A stretch of 64,000 bases of DNA from Bacteroidales bacterium UBA3844. Lineage in GTDB: Bacteria > Bacteroidota > Bacteroidia > Bacteroidales > Paludibacteraceae. Made by a program: the position numbers and the translations under genes. The DNA lies in contig DGHQ01000047.1 of NCBI GenBank assembly GCA_002392915.1, forward strand, positions 1 to 64,000, written 5' to 3'. The notes under the pieces were generated by a model. The model was not told the DNA's origin. It did not search any database and saw only the letters and a program-made list of their open reading frames with translations. Shown one piece after another: positions 1 to 8,335 of the stretch (position 1 is its first letter; the number at the start of each line of letters is the position of its first letter).

Positions 1-256
1 TGCCATACAATGTCCAATATTCCATCCTTATACCATGCCTGGAATCACAATGTGCATAAAATTCCACTTTATCAAATACAATTTCTTCTAATGTTGGTTT
101 CTCCTCTATTTTATACTTTTTTGCGAATCCTCTCACCACATCACTATTTAGTTGTGTTAGATCACTTGCAATATACTGCATATATTTCTTCTCTGTATCT
201 GAAATTTTCACTTCAAACACATCTCCAACTTTTGTTGCTTTTACTCTTTTTATCAT
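1..256 (-). CDS. Probable immunity protein for the orphan toxin tip (partial)
   Basis: The reading frame starts with ATG at 256-254 and runs off the left edge of the window, so only about 85 residues are visible. It opens MIKRVKATKVGDVFEVKIS and is rich in charged residues, with no signal peptide or membrane segment, as expected for a cytoplasmic immunity protein. The start overlaps the stop of the orphan toxin module by four bases (ATGA, 256-253), the usual toxin-immunity coupling in polymorphic toxin loci. I infer that it neutralises the orphan GIY-YIG-like tip. The opening GDVFEV...QYI resembles small immunity proteins of the Imm26 kind, but I cannot confirm the family from sequence alone. 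Confidence 0.6.
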   Translation of the reverse strand, partial: MIKRVKATKVGDVFEVKISDTEKKYMQYIASDLTQLNSDVVRGFAKKYKIEEKPTLEEIVFDKVEFYAHCDSRHGIRMEYWTLYG

Positions 257-648
257 GGTTGTATATTATATTGTGGCCAATATCTTGGCTCTATAGAATT
301 AATTTTATTATATAAATTATTTAACCCATATTGATTGATGAGATTTTGCTCCCATATATGAGCATTGGTTTTACTTAAACCTCCTACTATAGGTTCATAT
401 ATTAAATCCGCTCTTGGTGAATTTGATCGCAAATGTTCATTAAACCGCACCTGAGGATCACGCCTTGTCATACACCAGTTACAGGATCTACCCCCCTGAT
501 ACACCGAATAGTTACCACCATTGTCTGCCACAAGATTGTCTGGTCCGTATGGGTTAACAAGTTTTGCTCCCGTCCACGGATTAAGCCTCTGATTCTTGGC
601 TGAGCAGTAGCCTTGGAAGCCTCCGCTGAGAGCTGTGCCGTAGAGGTA
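253..648 (-). pseudogene. Orphan RHS C-terminal tip with GIY-YIG-like nuclease toxin
   Basis: The frame is open from 648 to the stop at 255-253 and is closed upstream by TAA at 649-651. Its first part repeats the junction of the complete RHS protein next door (GGFQGYCSAKNQRLNPWTG here, GGIQGYCSAKSQGLNPWTG there). It then diverges into a different toxin of about 100 residues. That tip has YSVYQGG, then TRRDPQVRFNEHLR, then EQNLINQYG and LYNKINSI, a layout like GIY-YIG-type toxin tips (YVG-T-R-EH, then EQ-LI-G-L-NKINSI), though the second Y-x-G motif is altered to NWCM. There is no ATG before the tip and no secretion part, so it is probably silent unless recombined into the RHS gene. It is a displaced cassette. 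Confidence 0.7.
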
Positions 649-674
649 TTATAAAACCAGAAAAATAGAGGTTT

Positions 675-1073
675 TTACAGCATAAAAATATCTACCAAAA
701 GTTCTAACTTGTTAGTTATTAAAGTTGGCTTATTGTGATAGTCAAAACTTCCTGGAATCAGGTCGGATACTGTTTCGTAAACATCTGCTAACTCATCTTC
801 AGTTAAATCGATGGCAAAAATATTATCATCATATTGTTTCAGTGCGAATTTTTTATTTTTCATTATAATCACTAAAAAATAGAACAATTCGTAAGTTAGA
901 AAAAAAGAATAAATCCCATCCTTAAAAAGATAAATTTTTTTTAAGGAATCTTCTGAATTAATTTGTATAATGCAACTATTTCCATTTTCTTTTACCAAAG
1001 GGATATTTTGAAAAATTTCTTTTTCTACAATACCACTTTTTTCTCTATCCAATAAATCAATTTTTCCAATCAT
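675..1073 (-). CDS. Small protein of unknown function, candidate immunity protein
   Basis: A 132-residue reading frame in the same direction as the RHS operon, starting at ATG 1073, 44 bases after the barstar gene. I do not recognise the family. It is acidic with a hydrophobic stretch around residues 55-70 (FFLTYELFYFLVIIM) and an acidic patch DLTEDELADVYE near residue 95. It has no signal peptide. It is AT-rich compared with the core genes. Its place between the active toxin-immunity pair and the orphan toxin tip is typical of leftover immunity genes from earlier toxin tips, but no cognate toxin is visible beside it. Confidence 0.6.
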   Translation of the reverse strand: MIGKIDLLDREKSGIVEKEIFQNIPLVKENGNSCIIQINSEDSLKKIYLFKDGIYSFFLTYELFYFLVIIMKNKKFALKQYDDNIFAIDLTEDELADVYETVSDLIPGSFDYHNKPTLITNKLELLVDIFML

Positions 1074-1117
1074 TTTTCTTTATATCTATTCAAAATAGTA
1101 TGATTCGTAGGATATCG

Positions 1118-1546
1118 TTATCTCGTATAGCCATTTGACAATGTCGAACAAATCCTTTCTCTGTCACATTCATGGAAATAGAATCTAACATACTTAACAT
1201 ACTGACGTTTCCATGCGTTTTGGGGATTATCGTCAATTGAATTTATGAATATACTCCAATCTTTCTCCACGTCATCTATACACTTCAAATATCTATACAA
1301 GAATTCTTTGTCTGAGACATTTAAAGGTGAATGTACAATACAAATGATAGGTTGATCTATCCAACTTAAATCACTGATACACTCATCAAATGCATCCCAA
1401 TTAAAGCCAAAGTAATCTGGGAAATGCAAAACATTATTATATTTACTAAACATAGAAGATTCAGTTTCTTCAGGGTTTAATTCTATTCGAGCCAAATAAC
1501 AGTTTGCATCAATATTTATTTCTTCAATATCAGTATAATAATACAT
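1118..1546 (-). CDS. Barstar-family ribonuclease inhibitor (immunity protein)
   Basis: A 142-residue cytoplasmic protein that should bind and block the barnase-type tip of the preceding RHS protein. Residues 42-60 read FPDYFGFNWDAFDECISDL, which aligns with the inhibitory helix of barstar (LPEYYGENLDALWDCL). Asp51 matches barstar Asp35, and Glu55 stands where barstar has Asp39, a conservative change of the key contact. It is longer than classical barstar (about 90 residues), with an added N-terminal strand region and a C-terminal extension. The start at 1546 lies only two bases after the RHS stop (1551-1549), so translation is probably coupled. Family assignment is strong; the pairing is inferred from position and toxin type. 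Confidence 0.9.
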   Translation of the reverse strand: MYYYTDIEEINIDANCYLARIELNPEETESSMFSKYNNVLHFPDYFGFNWDAFDECISDLSWIDQPIICIVHSPLNVSDKEFLYRYLKCIDDVEKDWSIFINSIDDNPQNAWKRQYVKYVRFYFHECDRERICSTLSNGYTR

Positions 1547-1548
1547 TT

Positions 1549-4500
1549 CTATTTGATTTTTAAGAAAGTTTTATAATGATCGGGTGTATAATAAATTTCA
1601 CCCTCTGAACCTATTATAACTCTGTGCGGTCCAGGAAAGCGTTGACCTTCAATTGGATGAACATACTCTTTATAATAATCATCAGGTTTTGAAGGTAACA
1701 ATCCTTCTCTATTTCGAAAAACAGTTCCATCATTACGATGATGTAATGATTCTCCTCTTTCAATTCTCTCAAGTGTTCTCTCTAAACCAAAAGTTTCAGC
1801 AGCCTCATTATAAGATAAAGTTTCAGTAGTTCCTTTCCCCGTCCACGGATTAAGCCCCTGACTCTTGGCTGAGCAATAGCCTTGGATGCCTCCTCCAACA
1901 AGTCCGGCCGCGGCACCGAAGATTATTCCTTCTTTTATGTCGCCGCCAGTCATGACACTGCCCACACCGCCAATTACGGAGCCAGTGCCTGCTCCATAAA
2001 GACTGCCCCACAATGCTCCTGCCGGTGCAAACGTGGATGCGACTCCTCCCAACGCTCCGAAAACCAGCCCGGTGCCAGCTCCTATAAGTCCAGACTTCAT
2101 AACGCCGCCTAGATCTTGACCGGACAGGATTCCGCTGGTCACTCCTCCTGCAAATCCTGCGGCTGTTCCAGCACATACCGCCACCAACAATGGAGCGGCT
2201 GTTCCACATGAAGCTACCACAGCGGCTCCAACTGCAACTCCGACAGCAACCGTCACCACAGTCGTGACTATGCTTTCCCAGTTGTTTCTAAACCAGTTTC
2301 CTAACTTGCTGAACCAAGTGTAGCCGCTCGGATCCACATACAGGAACGGGTTGAACATGCAGTAGGCATAGCGGTTGTAGTTGAGCCAATCATCTGGCGA
2401 CTGCACATATGGGTCGACTGAGAAGAATGTGGCTGTGAGCGGATCGTAGATGCGTCCGTTCATGTTGATGATGGCGAAAGCATCGATATGCTCATGACCA
2501 GTGTAGCCTCTATCGGTCAGATGATTCTTACGCTGATCCTTCTCTTCCCATTTCTCGGGATTTCGGCGTGCTCCCCAAGGGTCGTACGCATATCGCTCAA
2601 GCACATTGCCGTCCTCATCCGTCAAAGCTATCAAAGAACCCTGGAAATCGTGGTAGGCATACAGCAGGGAATCGTTGCCACAATTCTGTATGAACAGACT
2701 TCCGCCTGCAAGGTAGTGAATTTTTCGGACATTACCAATGGAATCTGTCTCTTCTTCGTAATTTCCACAATAATAGCGGACACGTTTTGTCTTGCCGTTT
2801 TCCTTATAGACAGATTTGCGTCTTTGTTCGTCGACACCATAGAATATGCTATAGCTCTTGTTTCCCTCCTCAATTTTCTCAACCTTTTGAAAATCTGTGT
2901 AGGCGAGCGTCAGTTTTGTGACGGGAATGCCTGTCACAGCTCCTTCGATGGATGTCAATGCGTGAGGTTTGCCGTTGTCTCCGTAGTTCAGCACACAGTC
3001 GCCCAGATCGCTCTTCGTCATTATATTACCCTGCCCGTCAAAAGTCAGACTATTTTCCTTCACCAAGGCACCGTCACGGTAGATATCCCAGTTTGTCAGA
3101 CGGTTCATATCGTCGTAGCCGAACATCTCCTGCTGGCTCGTCATATTGTCTGTTCTCGACTCAAGGTTGCCTCTTGAATCATAGGCGTACAGCATGTCCA
3201 CCACACCTTCTGCATAGACGGAGAGGGTGTGCCCTTGCTCGTCATATCCAAAAACGCTCTCCCTGGCTCCCTTTTGCGTTCGAAGACTCTGACCATACGC
3301 ATCCTCTTCCAAAAGTTTCCAGACAGACCGATCCAAACTGTCTGTCACCTCGTATAAGATGCCGTTGCGGTCGTAGTGGTTGACGGTGAAGAATCCAGAC
3401 GGATATGATTCTTTCCTTACACGTCCAAACTCATCATACTCTTTTCGGCTTTCAAATATTTTGCCGTCTATCTCCTCCCTCTGTCCTACAACACGGTCAA
3501 ACTCGTCGTATGTGAACGACTGCCTGTGCTCACTCTGAATTTCTATGGCGACGATGCGGTTGTGACTATCATAGTCGTAGCTGGTTGTCTTTCCGTTTGT
3601 CGTCTTGCTAAGCAGCAAGCCGTTTTCGGCGTATGAGTATTCTGTGGCTATGGTGTCTCCTTTTTTATGAACACTCTGCCCCGACCACAGCAGTTCGCCA
3701 AAACCGTTATATTTGGTCTCCTGTACTCCACCGTCTGGATCAGTCAGTCTTGTGCGTCTTCCCTGCAAGTCATACTCGACACTGATAGAGGCACCACCCT
3801 CAGGAGTGGAGGTCTTAATCTTTCCTGATGGATAATACTCGTAATTTACTGATTTGCCGTTTGTCTCTATGCTGACAATCCTTCCAGAAGTATCATAGCT
3901 CATTTTCTTTCTTCCTTCCGGCGACACTGTCGTGGTGGAAGACTTCTCATATTTGGTAGTGCTTTTTCCAGCTGATGTTATCAGACTGATGACTCTTCCG
4001 TATTCATCGTAGGAATATACAGTCGCCCAGCTTTGCGGATCTGAGGAGAATGTAGGTGCAGACACTCTGCTTTTCGTTCCATCCGAATTATATTCTGTAA
4101 AGACACTGATTTTTTTGTTATTCAGTCCGAATGTCTCTTTAAGCACCTCATTGCCAACATTGTCATACCACGTGACGACGGGGGCACTTCCCGATTTAAC
4201 GTGATAGGTGTAATATTTTGCTCCCAGACTGTTTTCTTGCGTTGCCCATCTTGTAACGCTTGTCTCTGTTATTCCATCTGCAAAATTAGTCTCCGTCAGA
4301 TTGCCAAATCCGTCATAGGAGAAGCTGACTGTGCCTTTACGATCCGTCTTACTCTTCAACAAACCGGTGTTCTCATCCCAATCATACTCATATCTGTCGT
4401 CCATTTCATCCGTCTTGGCAGTCATGAACCTTCCCGAAGGACAGTATTCAAATTCAGAGCGACGTGTTGTACCGTTTGCCGAACGCTCAACCAAAAGAGC

Positions 4501-7500
4501 CTGTCCGAAATGGTTGATGTTCTTGTATTCTGTAACTAATTCATTTTCGTCGTCCGGATCGGCAATCTCTTTCGTCTGGTTGCCCCTGTCGTCATAAAAA
4601 GACAACACCTTACGCACTTGTTCCTGGCCGTCAGCAATCATTTTGGTCGTCAAGCTGCTCACCCTGTTTTTGCACCATGATCCTTTTCTCTCGTATGTCA
4701 TGGTCTTTTCCTCGACAACATTTCCTTGCGTGGTGGTTATTTTTTGAGGATTTCCATCCTCGTAGTCCGACGCTTCGATAATAGTTGTTCTGCCTGTCAA
4801 ACAGTTTGTGACTGATTTCTTTGCCACGTATTTGAAACACCGCTTACCCGACTTTGTTCTTAGATTTTCTGTCTTATGCTCAAAAACGACATTCTCTATC
4901 TGTCTGCCTGTGGCGGAGGTAAAAGTTGTTTCTTCCACAGGGTGAGGATTGAACAAGATGGTGTCGTAGCCATACTTGATTGTCTTCCTTTTGTTGAGTG
5001 TCTCGTTGTCTTGCGTGAACTCTTCAAAGCCCAATATTCCCTTTTCTTGATGGAATCTCAAACCTTTGTAATAATATTTTTCCGTGCTTTCATAATTTCC
5101 TGATTCAGTCGTTACCTGACTAACAACATGGATAGGGATGCAAAGCTGCGTCACCTCGGAAGATCTCTCATTTTGACCAGACTGATAGGTGACTGGATCA
5201 GACAGAGTCTTGTAATCCACCGTGTGGACCGACATGAGCCCATCGTTGATTTGAGACAAGTATCGGCCAATTTCTGGTGTGTGGACAGAATGAACGTCAA
5301 GCCCATTTTTTGAAAGCGAAATAAGATCCGTTATTCCGTCGCCAGTGATGTCATAAAACGGTATATGTTTGTTGTAGTACAGTTTGTTCGTCAAAATGTC
5401 TGGCAACTCATTCTGCGAATATTTTTTTGAGACAAATCCACTGCCTGTGAAATAATGGAATGTCAGTTCATCATTGATAATTTCCAAAATGTCGAGAGTT
5501 CCGTCATTATTGTAGTCCGCATAAAAACGTTTGCCTTTAGCAATACAATCTACCACATATGGACTGTTTTTTTCGCACTCCATTTTGAGAGGACATGGTA
5601 TTTCCACAAACCCAGTTCCAGTCGACAGCATGATTTTCCATTTGTTTTCATATTGGGAAACTGCAATAACGTCCGTATATCCGTCGCCATTGATGTCAAC
5701 GAAGTCGGCTCCGGCATCCATATCCAAGTATAACGGTATCTCCTCAAAGTCTATTTTTTCAAAGTTTTTTGTATTGGAGTCGAACTCAAATGCCTTATGA
5801 GAGGCTCTATTATAAATTTCTGGCAGTCCGTTTCCATTCAGATCTGTTATGGAATATCTGGAGTCCACCGCTAAATACTGACTTTTATATGACAACGAGG
5901 ATATTTTAGAAAACAGTTTGCCTTCAATGTCTATCTTGTACAAGTCGGCGAAGTCCACATCTTCGTACGTCTCTGTCTCTTCTTTGTGCAACACCAACAT
6001 ATCAACGAATCCATCACCGTCAAAATCATTGAATTCAAGCTGCGATTGGTCAGAGTCTGTAAGGACGATCTCCGTCTCAAAATTTTGCCTGATGAACGTT
6101 CCTTCTCCATCGTTCAAAAGGACATCTACCCAATAATACGAACCAGATCTTTTGACTTCAATCAGGTCTTTCTTTCCGTCTTTATTAATGTCCAAAGAAT
6201 GAAGCAACAATGCACCTATAAAATAATCCATTGGCACTTCCATTGCCTTTTCGTACATGACTCCTGATTCCGTCTTCCTCGACAAATACAGATTCCATTC
6301 AACAATTACACCTTCAATAGCAGAAAATCCAGTTGGAAGGTCTGAGTTGGTTTTTATGAAATCGGAAATTCCGTCATTGTTGAAATCATCAACCAAAACA
6401 CTATATTCATCATAACAATCGTCATCCTCTGCAAATGGGACGAAGACGGACTTCTCAATTTTATGAGCAGATTCGCTGATTTTGTCCATACTACTCCAGT
6501 TTAGGACAATTGGAGCTAAACTCTCCTCATTATCGTTGGATAAAGTAATGGATTTCAATTTGTTGTAAAAGCCGTCAAAAAAGTAAGACAGTGTATATGT
6601 TTTAAGAAGCTTGCCGTTTGCCTTCACTTCGACGGTTCTCAACAGTTTTGTCGATGACAATTTAGAGCCTGCTGTGAATTGCAGTCTTGAGTCTTTTCGA
6701 CCGGAGTCGTAGGTGAAATCCACGGCACAAGTAGGTGCAACTTTGGCATTCTCGTTGCCAGTGTAGAGTATCTTGGACAGCCAAAACTCGCCATTCTCAT
6801 CGTCCAATCCATACTCATATGACATGTAGTTTCCATTTTGATCCGTCACTTTTGTCAAAAGCCAAATCAACGGCACACCGGATGTCTGAGATTCTACTCT
6901 TGCATCGCCCGACGCTCCATAGACCATCGTGACACCCTCTTTTGTCACGACACTGAAGTAAGAGCCGTCCTTATCGTCTCCACTGTGAAATGTTATGTCG
7001 CAGTATGTCTCTTCTTGAGTGCGGTACTTCGAGCCGTCAGCCAAATTATTTCCGGATATCAATATAAGTCTTGCTCCATCCAACTCGATATTGTCCTCGT
7101 CCGTCAAATGGATTGCATCCGGTTTTCCATCAGAAAAAAGGTTCTTTCTAGCTCTGTATATTGACGACACACACGAAAGATTGAATCCGTATCCAGCAAT
7201 TCCATTGCCTGCCTGTGAATTATAGACAAGCTGTATACTCGGGTTCATTCCATTGACTCCAGATGGCACTTCTATCGGAATTTGATACATCAAGGAACCA
7301 ATTGCGCTGACGTTGAGAACACCTCCTATCTTACCAAACACAAAACCATGAGCCTTGTCGTCTGTAGGGGAGCCGTCTGGCATCATATAAAGACCTTTTC
7401 CAATGTCTGGAATAGAACTATCCCCGTCTTCTGGTTGAGCTGACGGATTCTGTGCAACAGAGAAACAAACGGATGTAGATAATAAGAACCACACCAATAA

Positions 7501-7518
7501 AAGGACTTTCTGAAACAT
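1549..7518 (-). CDS. SpvB/FG-GAP/RHS repeat toxin with barnase-type ribonuclease tip
   Basis: A 1989-residue polymorphic toxin. Residues 1-22 form a signal peptide (LLLVWFLLSTSVCFSVAQ). A SpvB-type N-terminal domain follows at about 50-350, with SGVNGMNPSIQLVYNSQAGN and GIAGYGFNLS. Next come FG-GAP/VCBS repeats with calcium-type loops such as DFNNDGISD, DINKDGKKD and DINGDGYTD (about 370-770). RHS/YD repeats run from about 870 to 1700 and end in the hallmark core (GRIYDPLTATFFSVDPYVQS, NRYAYCMFNPFLYVDPSGY). A glycine-zipper stretch (about 1775-1885) and the junction NPWTG (1890-1894) precede the toxin. The tip (about 1927-1989) matches the barnase/RNase Sa family, with catalytic residues expected at Glu1951, Arg1966 and His1981 (DHYKTF). 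It probably cleaves RNA in rival cells. The barstar gene follows by two bases. Confidence 0.95.
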   Translation of the reverse strand: MFQKVLLLVWFLLSTSVCFSVAQNPSAQPEDGDSSIPDIGKGLYMMPDGSPTDDKAHGFVFGKIGGVLNVSAIGSLMYQIPIEVPSGVNGMNPSIQLVYNSQAGNGIAGYGFNLSCVSSIYRARKNLFSDGKPDAIHLTDEDNIELDGARLILISGNNLADGSKYRTQEETYCDITFHSGDDKDGSYFSVVTKEGVTMVYGASGDARVESQTSGVPLIWLLTKVTDQNGNYMSYEYGLDDENGEFWLSKILYTGNENAKVAPTCAVDFTYDSGRKDSRLQFTAGSKLSSTKLLRTVEVKANGKLLKTYTLSYFFDGFYNKLKSITLSNDNEESLAPIVLNWSSMDKISESAHKIEKSVFVPFAEDDDCYDEYSVLVDDFNNDGISDFIKTNSDLPTGFSAIEGVIVEWNLYLSRKTESGVMYEKAMEVPMDYFIGALLLHSLDINKDGKKDLIEVKRSGSYYWVDVLLNDGEGTFIRQNFETEIVLTDSDQSQLEFNDFDGDGFVDMLVLHKEETETYEDVDFADLYKIDIEGKLFSKISSLSYKSQYLAVDSRYSITDLNGNGLPEIYNRASHKAFEFDSNTKNFEKIDFEEIPLYLDMDAGADFVDINGDGYTDVIAVSQYENKWKIMLSTGTGFVEIPCPLKMECEKNSPYVVDCIAKGKRFYADYNNDGTLDILEIINDELTFHYFTGSGFVSKKYSQNELPDILTNKLYYNKHIPFYDITGDGITDLISLSKNGLDVHSVHTPEIGRYLSQINDGLMSVHTVDYKTLSDPVTYQSGQNERSSEVTQLCIPIHVVSQVTTESGNYESTEKYYYKGLRFHQEKGILGFEEFTQDNETLNKRKTIKYGYDTILFNPHPVEETTFTSATGRQIENVVFEHKTENLRTKSGKRCFKYVAKKSVTNCLTGRTTIIEASDYEDGNPQKITTTQGNVVEEKTMTYERKGSWCKNRVSSLTTKMIADGQEQVRKVLSFYDDRGNQTKEIADPDDENELVTEYKNINHFGQALLVERSANGTTRRSEFEYCPSGRFMTAKTDEMDDRYEYDWDENTGLLKSKTDRKGTVSFSYDGFGNLTETNFADGITETSVTRWATQENSLGAKYYTYHVKSGSAPVVTWYDNVGNEVLKETFGLNNKKISVFTEYNSDGTKSRVSAPTFSSDPQSWATVYSYDEYGRVISLITSAGKSTTKYEKSSTTTVSPEGRKKMSYDTSGRIVSIETNGKSVNYEYYPSGKIKTSTPEGGASISVEYDLQGRRTRLTDPDGGVQETKYNGFGELLWSGQSVHKKGDTIATEYSYAENGLLLSKTTNGKTTSYDYDSHNRIVAIEIQSEHRQSFTYDEFDRVVGQREEIDGKIFESRKEYDEFGRVRKESYPSGFFTVNHYDRNGILYEVTDSLDRSVWKLLEEDAYGQSLRTQKGARESVFGYDEQGHTLSVYAEGVVDMLYAYDSRGNLESRTDNMTSQQEMFGYDDMNRLTNWDIYRDGALVKENSLTFDGQGNIMTKSDLGDCVLNYGDNGKPHALTSIEGAVTGIPVTKLTLAYTDFQKVEKIEEGNKSYSIFYGVDEQRRKSVYKENGKTKRVRYYCGNYEEETDSIGNVRKIHYLAGGSLFIQNCGNDSLLYAYHDFQGSLIALTDEDGNVLERYAYDPWGARRNPEKWEEKDQRKNHLTDRGYTGHEHIDAFAIINMNGRIYDPLTATFFSVDPYVQSPDDWLNYNRYAYCMFNPFLYVDPSGYTWFSKLGNWFRNNWESIVTTVVTVAVGVAVGAAVVASCGTAAPLLVAVCAGTAAGFAGGVTSGILSGQDLGGVMKSGLIGAGTGLVFGALGGVASTFAPAGALWGSLYGAGTGSVIGGVGSVMTGGDIKEGIIFGAAAGLVGGGIQGYCSAKSQGLNPWTGKGTTETLSYNEAAETFGLERTLERIERGESLHHRNDGTVFRNREGLLPSKPDDYYKEYVHPIEGQRFPGPHRVIIGSEGEIYYTPDHYKTFLKIK

Positions 7519-7522
7519 CTTC

Positions 7523-7948
7523 TTATTTTTTTATTATTTTCCATTCCGTGCTGAGATTGTCAATCTCTATTCGCAAAATGTATATTCCTGGATCTCTATC
7601 GGAAAAATCAATAGTGACATCATTTTTGTCTGCGTATTGGTAAACAATGTTTTTTCCGTATGTGTCTATAAGTAGAGCATATGCACTCTGGTCTTTTTTC
7701 AAACTGTCTATTCTAATGCGAAGGTGTCCGTCGGTAGGATTAGGATAAATCTGAATTTGATTCGACGCCAACGAATCCTTTATCACTCTTCCGGATTCAT
7801 CCTCTTCATTAACGACTCCTCCATCGCGATCATAAGACATATCGATGTACCTTGCGGTACGATTTCCCGCATTGTCGTAGACGAAATGGACGGTTTGCGC
7901 GGAAAGTACTGCACAAAGACTAATACATAGAAATAAACAGATTCTCAT
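7523..7948 (-). CDS. Small secreted protein with YD motif and T9SS C-terminal tail
   Basis: A 141-residue protein, first complete gene of the RHS operon; its stop is four bases before the RHS start. Residues 1-18 are a signal peptide (CISLCAVLSAQ). The mature N-terminus carries one YD/RHS-like motif, FVYDNAGNRTAR, at about 23-34. Residues 67-141 look like a type IX secretion sorting domain: IYPNPTDGHLRIRI, then GIYILRIE, then a basic end KIIKK. It is therefore predicted to be exported and then carried over the outer membrane or surface-anchored. A partner or export role for the RHS protein is inferred from operon position only. The ATG overlaps the stop of a truncated upstream frame (ATGA, 7948-7945). 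Confidence 0.8.
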   Translation of the reverse strand: MRICLFLCISLCAVLSAQTVHFVYDNAGNRTARYIDMSYDRDGGVVNEEDESGRVIKDSLASNQIQIYPNPTDGHLRIRIDSLKKDQSAYALLIDTYGKNIVYQYADKNDVTIDFSDRDPGIYILRIEIDNLSTEWKIIKK

Positions 7949-8121
7949 TTAACGTTATTTTTCTTTTTCACATTCTTCCTATCCACTCTGAACTTTATAG
8001 CCTCCACACTTTTTCCGTACTTTATTAGATCCAAAATCTCTAATGCACCGTCAAAATGAGTACAGATAGACTTTATATTCAATCTTATAAAGTCAGAATT
8101 AGAGTCATATCCTGTTTTTGC
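7945..8121 (-). pseudogene. 3' remnant of a gene cut off at the 102-bp repeat
   Basis: On the minus strand the sequence is open without a stop for 58 codons, from 8121 down to TGA at 7947-7945, and that stop overlaps the next ATG as ATGA, as in a coupled operon. It encodes an ordinary-looking protein end (CTHFDGALEILDLIKYG, then EAIKFRVDRKN and a lysine-rich tail). It has no start codon. The frame is closed by TAA exactly at the boundary of the direct repeat (8122-8124). I read this as the C-terminus of a former first gene of the RHS operon whose 5' part was lost when the repeat arrived. The family is not recognised. Confidence 0.55.
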
Positions 8122-8222
8122 TTAAATTCATCATCTATATCCTTATCACTCACAAAGTTAAAAAAACTTTAGTTTCTTAAACAATATTTTTAATGTTTTT
8201 TTACATCTGAAGCTTAATTTAT
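8121..8222. repeat. 102-bp direct repeat, copy 1, carrying a promoter
   Basis: This segment is repeated in the same orientation at 9909-10009 with about three differences, including one base in a T-run. The two copies flank the AlbA_2 gene. On the minus strand each copy contains a Bacteroidales -7 element TAACTTTG (complement at 8153-8160 here). It would fire toward the T9SS-tail/RHS operon, giving a leader of about 190 bases. The reading frame of the truncated upstream gene ends exactly at 8121, so this is a true recombination boundary. Confidence 0.85.
8153..8160 (-). promoter_or_regulatory. Predicted -7 promoter element for the RHS operon
   Basis: The minus strand reads TAACTTTG, a full match to the Bacteroidales TAnnTTTG element. 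A TTG lies about 21 bases upstream as a weak -33 element. The same element stands in repeat copy 2 before the AlbA_2 gene. Confidence 0.5.
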
Positions 8223-8335
8223 ACAGAAAATTGTATAGTGCTCCCCATTTTTTACAACTAGTTAATACTTTTTTCTTGCACCTTTGTCGTTATCTAAACT
8301 TTTGGGAGTATTATAATGTGCTGTATGCTTGAAAC

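Noticed and set aside
10..315. 101-codon hydrophobic frame on the plus strand at the left edge
   Set aside because: It is the complement of the AT-rich immunity gene, which has ATGA coupling and the right strand.
2488..3177. 229-codon frame on the plus strand, opposite the RHS gene
   Set aside because: It lies wholly antisense to RHS repeats that are clearly coding. Long antisense frames are expected from the biased codons there.
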